DNA from: JBAZOB01 sp041648895
GTDB lineage: Bacteria > Patescibacteriota > JAHJAL01
DNA length: 64,000 nt
Reading direction: 5' to 3'
Assembly (NCBI GenBank): GCA_041648895.1
Contig: JBAZOB010000001.1
Span: 1-64,000, forward strand
Below, one piece after another: positions 17,602-26,550 of this stretch. The translations under genes and the position numbers were made by a program. Every line of letters starts with the position of its first letter. Position 1 is the first letter of the stretch. Under the pieces are notes generated by a model. The model saw nothing but the letters and a program-made list of their open reading frames with translations. It was not told the origin of the DNA and did no database searches.

Positions 17602-18306
17602 TTACTCTTCCTCCTGACTAAGGACACTGCCCACGATATCAGACGTGAGTGATTCAATTTTAAATAAACGTTGGTGGCGAGAGGTGAGGGGGTTGAAGTG
17701 AGCGTACATGAGTTCGGCAATTTCCTGGGTGGTGAGGGTGACGGCGCGTAGGCCCATGGAGCCAATACCATTGGAAATCAGGCCAATGCGTTCGTTGATT
17801 TTTTCTTTGGCTTGCTTGAATTCTTTGGCTTTAACTAATTGTTCATCTTGGCTGGGGAATAATTTTTGCCAAAAACCTTTGGCGGAAACATCGGGTGGAT
17901 AGTAGGAAACGATGATAAAGAATTTTTTTTCCATGATGTTAGTAACTTGCAAGAGGCGCTGGATGAAGGAAATATATTCACTCATCTGCATGCGTAGCAG
18001 ATCATTTTCTTGCTTGACTTCCAGGTCTTTGAGCTTGGCAATGTATTCGGATAGATCGAGTTTTTTGGATTGCACCACGATTTGGATGGGGAAGGGGAGG
18101 GAATTGAGAAAATTCTGATATTGATAGATAATGGCGTTTTGTTCCTGATCGGACTTCAGGTCAAAATTGATGGCGGAAGTCAGCAGCACACTGCGCAAGC
18201 TGCCATCTTTCATGATGACAAATCCATCGCGTATTTCCTGGAAAGGTAAATACTTTTGAGTGGAGCTTTTGGTGGTGTTTTTGGATTTTTTAAGTTTTGG
18301 TTTCAC
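17602..18306 (-). CDS. TraC-like (VirB4 N-terminal-domain) protein
   Basis: 234 residues from GTG 18306. The frame is also open from a TTG at 18333, but those codons lie inside a family C repeat, so I prefer the GTG; this is uncertain. The basic N terminus leads into LPFQEIRDGFVIMKDGSLRS, a pattern seen at the start of TraC/VirB4 proteins, followed by an alpha/beta domain and a long helix. There is no Walker motif, so this is a stand-alone copy of the non-ATPase part. It lies directly upstream of virB4, which has its own N-terminal domain, so this is probably a structural partner of the ATPase and not a broken half gene. Confidence 0.75.
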   Translation of the reverse strand: MKPKLKKSKNTTKSSTQKYLPFQEIRDGFVIMKDGSLRSVLLTSAINFDLKSDQEQNAIIYQYQNFLNSLPFPIQIVVQSKKLDLSEYIAKLKDLEVKQENDLLRMQMSEYISFIQRLLQVTNIMEKKFFIIVSYYPPDVSAKGFWQKLFPSQDEQLVKAKEFKQAKEKINERIGLISNGIGSMGLRAVTLTTQEIAELMYAHFNPLTSRHQRLFKIESLTSDIVGSVLSQEEE

Positions 18307-18318
18307 AATATTTATTAA

Positions 18319-18383
18319 AGGATCAAGTTCCAAGGATCAAGTTTCAAGTCATTTGGCACTTGATTCTTGGTACTTGATACTTG
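18319..18383. repeat. Family C repeat upstream of the TraC-like gene
   Basis: GGATCAAGTTCCAAGGATCA followed by the inverse TTGGTACTTGATACTTG. Together with the copy at 17534 it brackets the TraC-like gene on both sides. Confidence 0.85.
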
Positions 18384-19097
18384 TTATATTTGTTTCTGTT
18401 TATTTAAAATTTCCTCAATAGCGGCTTTTTTGGCATCTCCCATTTCTTTGAGCATGGTGGTGGTGTCGGTGGTGGCGGGTTTTTGGCGTTTGAACAAGCC
18501 GCCGATAATATTACCAATTCCATTACCGGTGGTGGTATCTTTGGGGGTGGGGATTTTGATTTCGGGAACGGCGGCGGTGGGAGTGGATAGAACGGTAGCT
18601 TTTTTGACATTGGGTTGGGGACGGGTGGCGGGTTTATCTTGTTCGTGTTCGGTCATTTTTTGCCGGACGTCTTTTTCGGGTTCGATCTGGGTATCGAGGA
18701 TGAGGGAGAGTTGTTGTAATTGTGATTTGACTTCGCCGGGGTGACGGATAGCTTCTTTTTCCTTGGCTTTATCGGCTTTACTGGTTTGAGAACTGAGTTC
18801 AAAAACGGGTGGTGGCTGCTGTTGCCAGAGCATGACTTTGGGGCTGGCCAAAAAGAGTAACAGGTTGGCGATAAATTTGGAAAAGGGCTGTTCGTTGACG
18901 GGTACAAAGGCAAAGGCGATGGCGACCAGGGCGACGGGGATGGACAAGGCGTAGAACAAATTGCCGTAACCGAAATATAGATACACCATATATATTATAG
19001 CCGAGGCGAACAGTAGGTACAAAAATTGCTCCAAGGTCAGGGGACCAATAATTTGATCTGGCATCTTGATATTTTGGGGGACTTTGTATTGGAGCAT
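18384..19097 (-). CDS. PrgI-family membrane protein of the T4SS
   Basis: 237 residues from ATG 19097. The N-terminal 100 residues (YKVPQNIKMPDQIIGPLTLE, then two membrane helices around 28-70, then NEQPFSKFIAN) match the PrgI family, which takes the place of VirB3 in monoderm conjugation systems. The C-terminal 130 residues are Pro/Thr/Lys-rich and probably disordered in the cytoplasm, a likely contact for VirB4. The downstream gene is TraC-like, then virB4. Confidence 0.88.
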   Translation of the reverse strand: MLQYKVPQNIKMPDQIIGPLTLEQFLYLLFASAIIYMVYLYFGYGNLFYALSIPVALVAIAFAFVPVNEQPFSKFIANLLLFLASPKVMLWQQQPPPVFELSSQTSKADKAKEKEAIRHPGEVKSQLQQLSLILDTQIEPEKDVRQKMTEHEQDKPATRPQPNVKKATVLSTPTAAVPEIKIPTPKDTTTGNGIGNIIGGLFKRQKPATTDTTTMLKEMGDAKKAAIEEILNKQKQI

Positions 19098-19145
19098 TTG
19101 TTTTTATTACGAATGACGAATTATGAGGAACTTGTAGGGGCGGGG

Positions 19146-21806
19146 TTACTTGATAAACATTGCTAGATATGGTTTGAGTTCGTCTAATACGCCTTGTTGA
19201 ATTAATTTATTGCGAATTTCGATGCCAGATCTTTTATCGTCGATCATTTTTGCTACAACTGGGTTATTTTGTACAAACTCTTTTTTAAATTCTTTTGTAG
19301 TTTTTGTGTTATTGTCGAAGAAATATTCGACTCTTTTTTCGTGACTATCGGTTTGAAAATTGGTATTACCATCTACCACCTTAAAATTTTCACCACCTTG
19401 ATGATCTTTATAAATATTGTTTATGCCGTTGTAGATTATCTGTTCGGTTGAATTGGCTGATCCTCCATGTGGGGGGACAAAATTTCGTTCATTGGTAGTG
19501 AAATAATTAGAATTTTGAACAGTATTTTGAACGGATTGTTTGGCTTCCCCCGTTCTTTTGATGGCTTCTTTTATTTGATAATTGACTATGTTGTTGTCTG
19601 GACTACTGATAGCGCCATTTTTGTCGGTGCTAATATCTTTCAACAATTCGTTGAGTTTTTCGGCCCCAGCGTTTCTGGCGATATCTTGTGCGTTTTTAAT
19701 ATCGCCACCAGGTCTGATTTCGTCCATGATGGCTCTTAACGCAGCGGCACTTAAGTTTCCATGAGCGACACCAAGACGTTCACTGTTAATTCTGATATTA
19801 TTTTCAGCATTTGTCTTTATTGTGTTAAATAATTTATTTACGGTAGTAAAATGATTATTAGCGTTTGGTTCGGATTTGTTATAACTTTCGAATGCTTTAC
19901 TTACTAACTGGTCTCCATTGGGGGGTGGAGTTACTCCGAAATTGCCGGCAGCGGCGTTAGCATTTGAAGTTTTAGCAATATTGACTATATCTGTGTCACT
20001 GAGATTTAGGTCTTTGGGATTTTTGGCTACATCGAGTAATGTGCCCTGATTTTCGGGGTTACGTTTGGTTCCTTTGACATTCATATATTCATCAAATTCA
20101 ATACCATTGGCTGTCATGAGTTGACCAAGAAGTTTTTCACCCAAAGCTTTTCTTTCTGGTTTAGCATCGTTTAATGACATTTGTTTTAGGGCGCCGAACA
20201 TATTACTCAGGTTTTCTTGAACAGCACCCTCAGTATTTTTGCCATTGATCAAATTGTTGAATCCGGCCGAGTGGTCTTTTTTTGTTTCGTCGAATGCTCG
20301 TTTAAACTGATCTTCGTCCCAACTGTTGTACATGACACTTTCCATGGATTTATCTCTTCGTCTGGCAACGTTTTTCATGTCGCCAAGTCTTTCTAACTCG
20401 GTCATGTTGTTGTATCGTGTGTCGGTGGCCAAGTTTTTTTCAGCTTGGAGTTTGGCGGCTTCTCTACCGGCTCGCAATTTACCAAGACCACCAAATATAC
20501 CACGACCACCAAATAATGTTTTTCCTGCCCAGCTTTCAGGCATAGGGGTTCCTAATATTGGAACTTTCTTTGGGAATTTAATACCAGATTCGGCAAGATG
20601 TCCGGCTCCTTCCTTGATACCCATTTGTTCCCAACCATATCCGCCGGCTTTTTTTCCTAGGTTAGTAATACCTGTGATAAGTTGTTGGCCGATACCGCCT
20701 AGTTGGAAGGGAAGCATGATGGCGGCGATCATGACGGCGACGCCGGCAACATATCTAATGGCGCCATAAATCCAGCTGGTTTCTTGATATCCGCTAACTG
20801 GTGCGGCATGAGCAATGTCAAATATATTAATGTGATGTAATAATGAAGAAGTAGTGGGGTAAGTGTATGTTTGGTCGCCGAATAAGGTGGCTAGATATAA
20901 GAGGAAGAATACGGCTGGAGCCAAAAATATCCAAGTGAATAATTGTTTTACATACGTTTCTCCAAAAGATCGGGTGGGAGGAAATGAGTAAAAAATAATG
21001 GCAATGGGGGCGATGGTGATCAAGATGAAGATAACCATATATCGAGCGAGAAAGACAAGTGAAAGGATAAATAGCAGTATTGTGGGGAGTAGATATAAAA
21101 TAAGGGCGCCAGTGACGACGGCTAGTATTATTATTCCTCCCCATGGGTTAGCGGCACCAGCGATACCGAGGCCCGCGATAGCCCCTATTGGCCAAAAAAA
21201 TCCGAACCAATTTGCTAAAGCATCTCCAGTTTTAATAGCATTACCAGTGACAGGGTCAATGGCAAAATCCATACCAGTTGACAGTCTTATTAGTCGGCAA
21301 GCTAAACTGCAAGAGGGATCAGATATGTTGTGTAATAATTCGTTGACGAGTAGGTCGGAAAAATCAAGTAGAACGGATATAATTAGGAAACTTAAGTTAG
21401 CTAATACGAAGCCAGCGATTAGGGACGGCAGAGTTTTCTTAATTTCGTAGGTATTTATTTCCAGTCTGGTAGCGTTGGCAAAGGCGATGGCGATTAAAAA
21501 TAGAACGAAAAATATGTTGACGAAATATATAGAATATTGCCAGCCAGTTTGAAATGAGGTTATGCTGGTGTCGATGTGTGAGGTCCCATCTAATAATCTG
21601 ATGGCAACGTTTGTTAGCCAATAAAGAATATGAAAAACTAGAGCGGCTAGAGTGAAGATACCGTTGACAAGTGTATCTTGCCACCAACTACCACCGGCTG
21701 CGGCTTGATCGGGAAAGTAGTCTTTCATGGTTGGAGTAGCTGAGATTATATGTATGGCTTGGGAAAAAGATGATTGAATTGTCGATAGGTCTAACAAATG
21801 TTCCAT
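19146..21806 (-). CDS. VirB6/TrbL-like polytopic membrane protein with long soluble tail (copy 2)
   Basis: 886 residues from ATG 21806. The first 390 residues contain about seven membrane helices. IKKTLPSLIAGFVLANLSFL is nearly identical to IKKTLPALIAGFIIANFSLL in the neighbouring VirB6-like protein, as is the IAPIAIIFYSFPPTRSFGE segment (LAPLGIILLFFPPSKAIGE there). A 480-residue Asn/Lys/Glu-rich helical tail follows, unlike the tail of its paralogue. The family forms the inner-membrane channel of T4SS. Base composition is lower in GC and codon choice more relaxed than in virB4, so the tail may evolve quickly. It is 40 nt downstream of the other VirB6-like gene. Confidence 0.87.
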   Translation of the reverse strand: MEHLLDLSTIQSSFSQAIHIISATPTMKDYFPDQAAAGGSWWQDTLVNGIFTLAALVFHILYWLTNVAIRLLDGTSHIDTSITSFQTGWQYSIYFVNIFFVLFLIAIAFANATRLEINTYEIKKTLPSLIAGFVLANLSFLIISVLLDFSDLLVNELLHNISDPSCSLACRLIRLSTGMDFAIDPVTGNAIKTGDALANWFGFFWPIGAIAGLGIAGAANPWGGIIILAVVTGALILYLLPTILLFILSLVFLARYMVIFILITIAPIAIIFYSFPPTRSFGETYVKQLFTWIFLAPAVFFLLYLATLFGDQTYTYPTTSSLLHHINIFDIAHAAPVSGYQETSWIYGAIRYVAGVAVMIAAIMLPFQLGGIGQQLITGITNLGKKAGGYGWEQMGIKEGAGHLAESGIKFPKKVPILGTPMPESWAGKTLFGGRGIFGGLGKLRAGREAAKLQAEKNLATDTRYNNMTELERLGDMKNVARRRDKSMESVMYNSWDEDQFKRAFDETKKDHSAGFNNLINGKNTEGAVQENLSNMFGALKQMSLNDAKPERKALGEKLLGQLMTANGIEFDEYMNVKGTKRNPENQGTLLDVAKNPKDLNLSDTDIVNIAKTSNANAAAGNFGVTPPPNGDQLVSKAFESYNKSEPNANNHFTTVNKLFNTIKTNAENNIRINSERLGVAHGNLSAAALRAIMDEIRPGGDIKNAQDIARNAGAEKLNELLKDISTDKNGAISSPDNNIVNYQIKEAIKRTGEAKQSVQNTVQNSNYFTTNERNFVPPHGGSANSTEQIIYNGINNIYKDHQGGENFKVVDGNTNFQTDSHEKRVEYFFDNNTKTTKEFKKEFVQNNPVVAKMIDDKRSGIEIRNKLIQQGVLDELKPYLAMFIK

Positions 21807-21846
21807 ATTTTATATAAATATTATTTTTATGAAAAAAATTATTTAA

Positions 21847-24075
21847 TTACGCGGTATTGATTGGTGGAACGGTGTTGTATTTGGGGATGGTGGTGGAGAC
21901 GGGGCGGGGAGTGGAGGTGGCGGTGGTGGCGGAAGATGGGGCGGAGGATGGGGTGGCGTCGAGGCCTTTTTGGACGGTGGTGGAAATGTTTTGGCTAGAA
22001 GTAAGTTGAGTGGTGATCTGGTTGAGAGTGGTTAGGGTTTGATAGTTATTGTTGGTTTGCTGGCCTTGTTGGATGAGTTGTTTGAGTTCGGGGCTAGAGG
22101 CGGCGTCAATGGCGGCCTTGATGTCGCCATTGCGGACGCTGGTCATGATGCCGCGGACGTTATCGGCGCTAATATTAGGGTTGTTTTTAATAATTTGAGT
22201 AGCTTGTTGAGAACCTTTGGATTGAATATCACGGTTGTAGCTGACCAGGTCATTGAGGCTTTGGAGTTTGACACCCTCACCGGTGGTGATATTGGCGGCG
22301 CTAATGTTGGAGTCATATTGGTTGCGAACTTCGACGGGGATAGATTGAATGATTTTATTGGTTTCGGCCGGAGTTTTGGCGTCAGCCAGAGCAGCAACGG
22401 TGGAGCGGTCGGAAACATAACTGGCGACATTGAATTGAGGGGGAGTGCCACTGGTGAGCTGGTCAACGGCCACGCCCATTTTTTGACTTAATTCGTTGCC
22501 TTTCCATTCAATCTTTTGGCCGGTACCAGTGCCGGCGCCACCGCCGCTGCCAGTATTGCCAGCACCTCCGGCACTGCCCGCGGCAAGAGGACTTATTTTA
22601 TTTTTTGATGCTTGGGTTTTATCTTTTCTCTGGGCTTCCGCGCCAATTTGTTTAGCTTTTTCGCGCCAGGCGTTGAGCCGTTTTTGGTATTCCTGGAAAG
22701 ATCTGGTGAGAGGGTTATTGCGGTCTTGGTTTTTATTTTGTGGTTCTTCGGTCATTACCTCAGCTTCTTTTTCAGTTTTATTAAATCCAGCGATGAATTT
22801 ATTTGACTGGGTTTCGGGAGTGTTTTGGTTGGCGAGCGAAGTGCCGCCGCCGGTGGGGCCAATATAGTTGCCTTGTTCATCAATATTTGTTAAAGCGGTG
22901 CGGGGGAAAGTTGGGGGAGGAGCGACAGTTCCGGTTGATTGTGGGGGCACGCCCCCGCCAATACCACGGGTCATGGGATTGTTGCCGCCGAGTAGATTGG
23001 TGACGGCGCGGAGGGGATTTTGTCCGTAGAGCGGAGCCATCATCAGGTAGCTGGTGATTTGCTGGCCGAAGCTGGAAAGGGATAGGGGGATAAAAATAGC
23101 GAATAAAAGGACAAAAATGCCGGACATGTAGCTGACAATTGTTTGGGTAAAATCATTGTCATTGACGTCGACAGTGGGAGAAAAAATGGTCGAGAGACCG
23201 AGGATAAAAAATATAATGGGCAGGATAAAATTCCAGGTGAGGAAGTAGTTGAGCCATTTTTCGCCAATGGCTTTGGAGGGGGGAAAGAAAAGTAAGATAA
23301 TGCCCAGTGGGGCCAGGACGATCAGAATGTACAGGATGATATTGCGGATGATGCTGACAAACGCCAGGACGATAATGGCCAGACAGGGCAAAGAGTAAAA
23401 AAAGGCGGCGATAAGTAAATTGATGATCAGTTTCAGTTCAGCCAGTTCGGCTTCGTCGCCGATGTTGTTTACTGCCAATACGATGGTATTTAGATCGGTG
23501 GAGCTGAAACGGTCGATAAAAGCATTGAGCATGTTGGTATTGGTACCGCTTAAGTCAATACCGATGGTCGTATTTAGTACTTTGTTGATGATATCTCCGC
23601 CGAAGATGGTATTGAGTTCAACAATCATCAAGTCGCCAACATCGAGCAGAGCTTTGCAGAGCAATAGACTAAAGTTGGCAATAATGAAGCCGGCAATCAG
23701 GGCAGGCAGAGTTTTTTTGATGGCATAGGTTTCAATGTTCAGGCGCAGGGCGTTGGCCAGAGCAATGGCAATCAGGACAAATATGGCGATAATGTTGACA
23801 AAGAAAATGGCGTAACCCCAACCGGTTTCCAGCTGGTTGTTTTCCAGGCTGACGTACTGTGAATTTTCCACCACATTGGCGGCCAGTTTGGAGAAGGTGC
23901 CAAGGATACTGAGCCAGCTGATAATTTGTTGGGCAATGGCTTGGGCCAGGGAGGAAATGTGTTCTAAATCTTCGATGTCAAACATCTCAGCAAATCGCAG
24001 CAGGATTTTGCTGAGATTGGAATCTTCCGCCAGGTAACCAATGGCATAAAAACTACTGAGTAGGATTGACGACAT
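21847..24075 (-). CDS. VirB6/TrbL-like polytopic membrane protein (copy 1)
   Basis: I place the start at ATG 24075 (742 residues). The frame is also open from TTG 24117, but a strong promoter-like TTGACA/TACAAT pair at 24108-24137 overlaps that TTG, so mRNA should begin downstream of it. Seven or eight membrane helices occupy residues 1-350, with the family signature LPALIAGFIIANFSLLLCK. The C-terminal 350 residues are Gly/Pro/Thr/Gln-rich with AGSAGGAGNTGSGGGAG and look disordered. This is the first gene after the terminator that closes the pilin run. Two VirB6-like proteins side by side suggest a heteromeric channel. Confidence 0.87.
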   Translation of the reverse strand: MSSILLSSFYAIGYLAEDSNLSKILLRFAEMFDIEDLEHISSLAQAIAQQIISWLSILGTFSKLAANVVENSQYVSLENNQLETGWGYAIFFVNIIAIFVLIAIALANALRLNIETYAIKKTLPALIAGFIIANFSLLLCKALLDVGDLMIVELNTIFGGDIINKVLNTTIGIDLSGTNTNMLNAFIDRFSSTDLNTIVLAVNNIGDEAELAELKLIINLLIAAFFYSLPCLAIIVLAFVSIIRNIILYILIVLAPLGIILLFFPPSKAIGEKWLNYFLTWNFILPIIFFILGLSTIFSPTVDVNDNDFTQTIVSYMSGIFVLLFAIFIPLSLSSFGQQITSYLMMAPLYGQNPLRAVTNLLGGNNPMTRGIGGGVPPQSTGTVAPPPTFPRTALTNIDEQGNYIGPTGGGTSLANQNTPETQSNKFIAGFNKTEKEAEVMTEEPQNKNQDRNNPLTRSFQEYQKRLNAWREKAKQIGAEAQRKDKTQASKNKISPLAAGSAGGAGNTGSGGGAGTGTGQKIEWKGNELSQKMGVAVDQLTSGTPPQFNVASYVSDRSTVAALADAKTPAETNKIIQSIPVEVRNQYDSNISAANITTGEGVKLQSLNDLVSYNRDIQSKGSQQATQIIKNNPNISADNVRGIMTSVRNGDIKAAIDAASSPELKQLIQQGQQTNNNYQTLTTLNQITTQLTSSQNISTTVQKGLDATPSSAPSSATTATSTPRPVSTTIPKYNTVPPINTA

Positions 24076-24107
24076 TATAGAGATGGCTACAATGAATAAA
24101 TCATAAT

Positions 24108-24137
24108 ATTGTACCAAATTTCTTCCCTATCTGTCAA
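24108..24137 (-). promoter_or_regulatory. Promoter for the virB6-to-virB4 segment
   Basis: On the minus strand, TTGACA (24137-24132), an 18-bp spacer and TACAAT (24113-24108). Transcription should start near 24100, giving a leader of about 25 nt before ATG 24075. Confidence 0.6.
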
Positions 24138-24243
24138 GGTTTATGATTTTTAAATTACCTTATTTTCAATTAAATAGATTATATATTAACAAGCGGGGGG
24201 AATAATTACAAATTAATGGGTTGTACTTATTAGTCATTTCCCC

Positions 24244-24331
24244 TGTCATCCCCGCCTTGAGCGGGGATCTCATATGTAACGCGTTTATTACAGTCTTGAT
24301 GATGAGATCCCCGCTCAAGGCGGGGATGACA
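24244..24331. repeat. Family A palindromic element, full copy
   Basis: Almost the same as the copy at 6505, including the spacer start ATATGTAACGC. It lies in the 365-bp gap between the last pilin gene and the VirB6-like gene, between the terminator and the new promoter. The rest of the gap is AT-rich with no gene seen. Confidence 0.92.
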
Positions 24332-24380
24332 TATAAAGAGATTAATTCAGACTACTCATTAATTTGTAATTTTATTTATC

Positions 24381-24414
24381 AATAAAAACAGTCTCCTGTT
24401 TTTAAGGAGACTGT
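24381..24414 (-). terminator. Intrinsic terminator closing the pilin run
   Basis: On the minus strand, the 10-bp stem ACAGTCTCCT/AGGAGACTGT with a 7-nt loop is followed by TTTTTATT. It lies 27 nt downstream of the last pilin gene. Confidence 0.85.
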
Positions 24415-24440
24415 AATGAAAAATATGTGCTTATTTATTA

Positions 24441-24785
24441 CTACCCTCGTCGGATTTCATCAATAATGTAACTTACGATCAGGCTGGCAGAGACGATCAG
24501 GATGAGGCCGATGACTGACCAGGTGATGGTACTGATGGCTTTTTTGGATTCTTCTGGATTGCCGGTGGCGGTGATGTATTTGTAGCCACCAATGATGGCA
24601 AAAGCGACCGCAATTAGTCCGGACAGTACAGTGGCCACATTGATCAATGTGCCGAGAAAATCATAGATAGTCACATTTTCGTCCAGTGGATTGAGTTTTT
24701 TTAATTGATCAGCAAAATTGAGGGCAAGTATTGGCCACGGCGTTTGAGCAAGAAAATCGGCGAGCGAATTTATTGGTGGCAACAT
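24441..24785 (-). CDS. Small T4SS pilin-like protein 7
   Basis: 114 residues from ATG 24785, last of seven tandem paralogues. Two membrane helices flank the family loop GGYKYITATGNPEESKKA. Unlike several siblings it has no clear cleavable signal peptide, but a 55-residue N-terminal extension. It ends in a charged IIDEIRRG tail. It resembles the short VirB2/TrbC-type pilins of CPR genomes (T4SS_pilin family, named from memory). Confidence 0.82.
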   Translation of the reverse strand: MLPPINSLADFLAQTPWPILALNFADQLKKLNPLDENVTIYDFLGTLINVATVLSGLIAVAFAIIGGYKYITATGNPEESKKAISTITWSVIGLILIVSASLIVSYIIDEIRRG

Positions 24786-24825
24786 GATATAATATTACTT
24801 CTTAATTTGGCAGAGGGGCTTCGCG

Positions 24826-25206
24826 TTACTGATTCTCATCTACAACTGTATCTATTAGTTCTGTTCCGGGCAGAGCATTTTGAACTGTGACAACAATGGC
24901 GTAGGCAGCAAAGATAACAACTAGACCAATAACGGCGTTGAGCAAGGTTTTGGTGGCTTTTTTATTTTGTTCTTCATTACCGCCGGCGGTAATGTAGTTG
25001 AAACCGCCAATAATGAGGTAGATTACGGCTACCAAACCAGCGGCGCCCAGGATGTAGTTAATAACAGTGAAGGCAAATGTTTCTGCCGTGCCTTTGAAAC
25101 CCATAAAAGTGCTGGTGGCGGTGGCGGCATTGGCAGCTAGTGTGCAGTAGACCATTGTATAGGCGGTCAAACCAGCGGCGCTGATTTTTTTGGCCAGTTT
25201 ACTCAT
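24826..25206 (-). CDS. Small T4SS pilin-like protein 6
   Basis: 126 residues from ATG 25206. A signal-peptide-like N terminus (SKLAKKISAAGLTAYTMVYC, then ANAA as likely cleavage site) is followed by two membrane helices around GGFNYITAGGNEEQNKKATK. This is closest to pilin 5 and may be the major subunit, but expression cannot be read from sequence. The spacing of 40 nt to pilin 7 suggests one transcript. Confidence 0.85.
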   Translation of the reverse strand: MSKLAKKISAAGLTAYTMVYCTLAANAATATSTFMGFKGTAETFAFTVINYILGAAGLVAVIYLIIGGFNYITAGGNEEQNKKATKTLLNAVIGLVVIFAAYAIVVTVQNALPGTELIDTVVDENQ

Positions 25207-25242
25207 AGTTTTTACTCCAAAAAATTATTTAATAATTACAAA

Positions 25243-25620
25243 TTAAAAGGGCCAGGTGCTTGATTGATAGTTAATGGCGTTTTCGATGGAAACTTTGATG
25301 GCATAGGCGGCGAAAACGACCAGGAGGCCAATGACGGCGAAGGTGAGGGTTTTGGTGGCTTTTTTGTGGGTTTCTTCGTTGCCGGCGGAGGTAATGTATT
25401 GAAACCCGCCGAGGATAATAAAGACAACGGAAACGAGGCCGGCGATACTCAGGGCGTAATTGATGATGGCCATTATCAGGTCGACAGCATTGTCAAAAGG
25501 TAGGGGATTGTCGGGGGTAACGACATTAATTTCCGGTGGGGCAGCCAATATTTTTGGTGGATGCCACATGACCAGGCTGGTAAAAATAAAAGACAGGATT
25601 GTGTGGTTTATTTTTTTCAT
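25243..25620 (-). CDS. Small T4SS pilin-like protein 5
   Basis: 125 residues from ATG 25620. A signal-like segment ends near KILAAPPEI, followed by a short Asp/Pro linker. Two helices flank GGFQYITSAGNEETHKKATK. The second helix (AVIGLLVVFAAYAIKVSIE) is nearly the same as in pilin 6 (AVIGLVVIFAAYAIVVTVQ), so the two are recent duplicates. Confidence 0.85.
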   Translation of the reverse strand: MKKINHTILSFIFTSLVMWHPPKILAAPPEINVVTPDNPLPFDNAVDLIMAIINYALSIAGLVSVVFIILGGFQYITSAGNEETHKKATKTLTFAVIGLLVVFAAYAIKVSIENAINYQSSTWPF

Positions 25621-25706
25621 GAGGGAAATATTCGCTGGTCAATTATTAATATATTATGAATAATTACAAATTACAAATGGTATAGATGGTGTGTTAATTT
25701 CTGTTG

Positions 25707-25735
25707 TGTCATCCCCGCTCAAGGCGGGGATGACA
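25707..25735. repeat. Solo family A palindrome (one arm pair)
   Basis: TGTCATCCCCGCTCAAGGCG followed by GGGATGACA: a minimal 29-nt palindrome without the usual spacer, between pilin genes 4 and 5. It shows the element also occurs as a single short hairpin. Confidence 0.88.
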
Positions 25736-25741
25736 AAGAAG

Positions 25742-26080
25742 TTATTGTTCAATTTCTAATACGAGTTTCAGCGTTTCCAAAATGGTAGCGGCGGCGAGGA
25801 CGATGACAAAGCCAATGATGGCATTGGTGATAGATTTTTGTCCTTCTTTGATTTTTTCTTCGTTACCGCCGGAAGTGATATATTTGTAGCCGCCAAAAAT
25901 CAGGTAGGCAATCATGATCAGGCCGGCAAAGTAGTAGGCCCAGGTGAAGAGAGCAAAAATTAACTCTTCGACCGAGGCAAAATTACTGAGGGGATTAAGG
26001 CGATCGGGGAGGAGACTTCTTAATTGTTGCATGATGTCATCAGCGGCGGTAAAGGTGATTGGTTTGAATATTTGGTTCAT
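25742..26080 (-). CDS. Small T4SS pilin-like protein 4
   Basis: 112 residues from ATG 26080. No classical signal peptide; the first 40 residues are soluble (DDIMQQLRSLLPDRLNP). Two helices then flank GGYKYITSGGNEEKIKEGQK, the family signature. The soluble N terminus resembles pilin 7 in layout, suggesting two subtypes in the cluster: with signal peptide (2, 3, 5, 6) and without (1, 4, 7). Confidence 0.82.
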   Translation of the reverse strand: MNQIFKPITFTAADDIMQQLRSLLPDRLNPLSNFASVEELIFALFTWAYYFAGLIMIAYLIFGGYKYITSGGNEEKIKEGQKSITNAIIGFVIVLAAATILETLKLVLEIEQ

Positions 26081-26147
26081 TATCGATAATTAATTACAAA
26101 TTACAAATTTAGTTTGCCATCCTGAATATTAATAATACTTATAGTCA

Positions 26148-26546
26148 TTAATAATTTACCCTATCTAAATCCACCGTGGTGATTTCTTGGAGGAAGGTTT
26201 GGACAATGAGGTAGGCGATGATGGCGACTACGAAGCCAATGATGGCCCAAGTCAGGGTGTTTTTGGCGGCGGTGGCTTGTTCTTGATTGCCTTTGCTGTA
26301 GATTAGTTTGATGCCTCCCCAAATAATAAATATGACGGCGACCAATCCGGCCAGACCGATCAAGTTACTACCGATATAGATAACAAAACGCAGAATGTCT
26401 TCAAATGTGATTTTTTGGGCTTCATGGCCGAAGTCGAAGCCGAATAATTTCAGATTGTCGGCGGCCAAAACTTTTTGGGGGAGGAATGTTATTAACAACC
26501 CGATGGTGGAGGTAAATGGTAGGAGTTTTTTGGTGATATTTTTCAT
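26148..26546 (-). CDS. Small T4SS pilin-like protein 3
   Basis: 132 residues from ATG 26546 (MKNITKKLLPF). The frame is open upstream inside the previous gene, but the signal peptide begins here. The signal ends near QKVLAADN. Two helices flank GGIKLIYSKGNQEQATAAKN, a more diverged version of the signature without YIT. It starts only 4 nt downstream of the pilin 2 stop, so translation is probably coupled. Confidence 0.83.
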   Translation of the reverse strand: MKNITKKLLPFTSTIGLLITFLPQKVLAADNLKLFGFDFGHEAQKITFEDILRFVIYIGSNLIGLAGLVAVIFIIWGGIKLIYSKGNQEQATAAKNTLTWAIIGFVVAIIAYLIVQTFLQEITTVDLDRVNY

Positions 26547-26550
26547 AAAA

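Noticed and set aside
17534..18306. VirB4 split by a frameshift into two genes
   Set aside because: The 613-residue VirB4 has its own N-terminal domain before the Walker A motif, so the upstream TraC-like protein is an extra gene.
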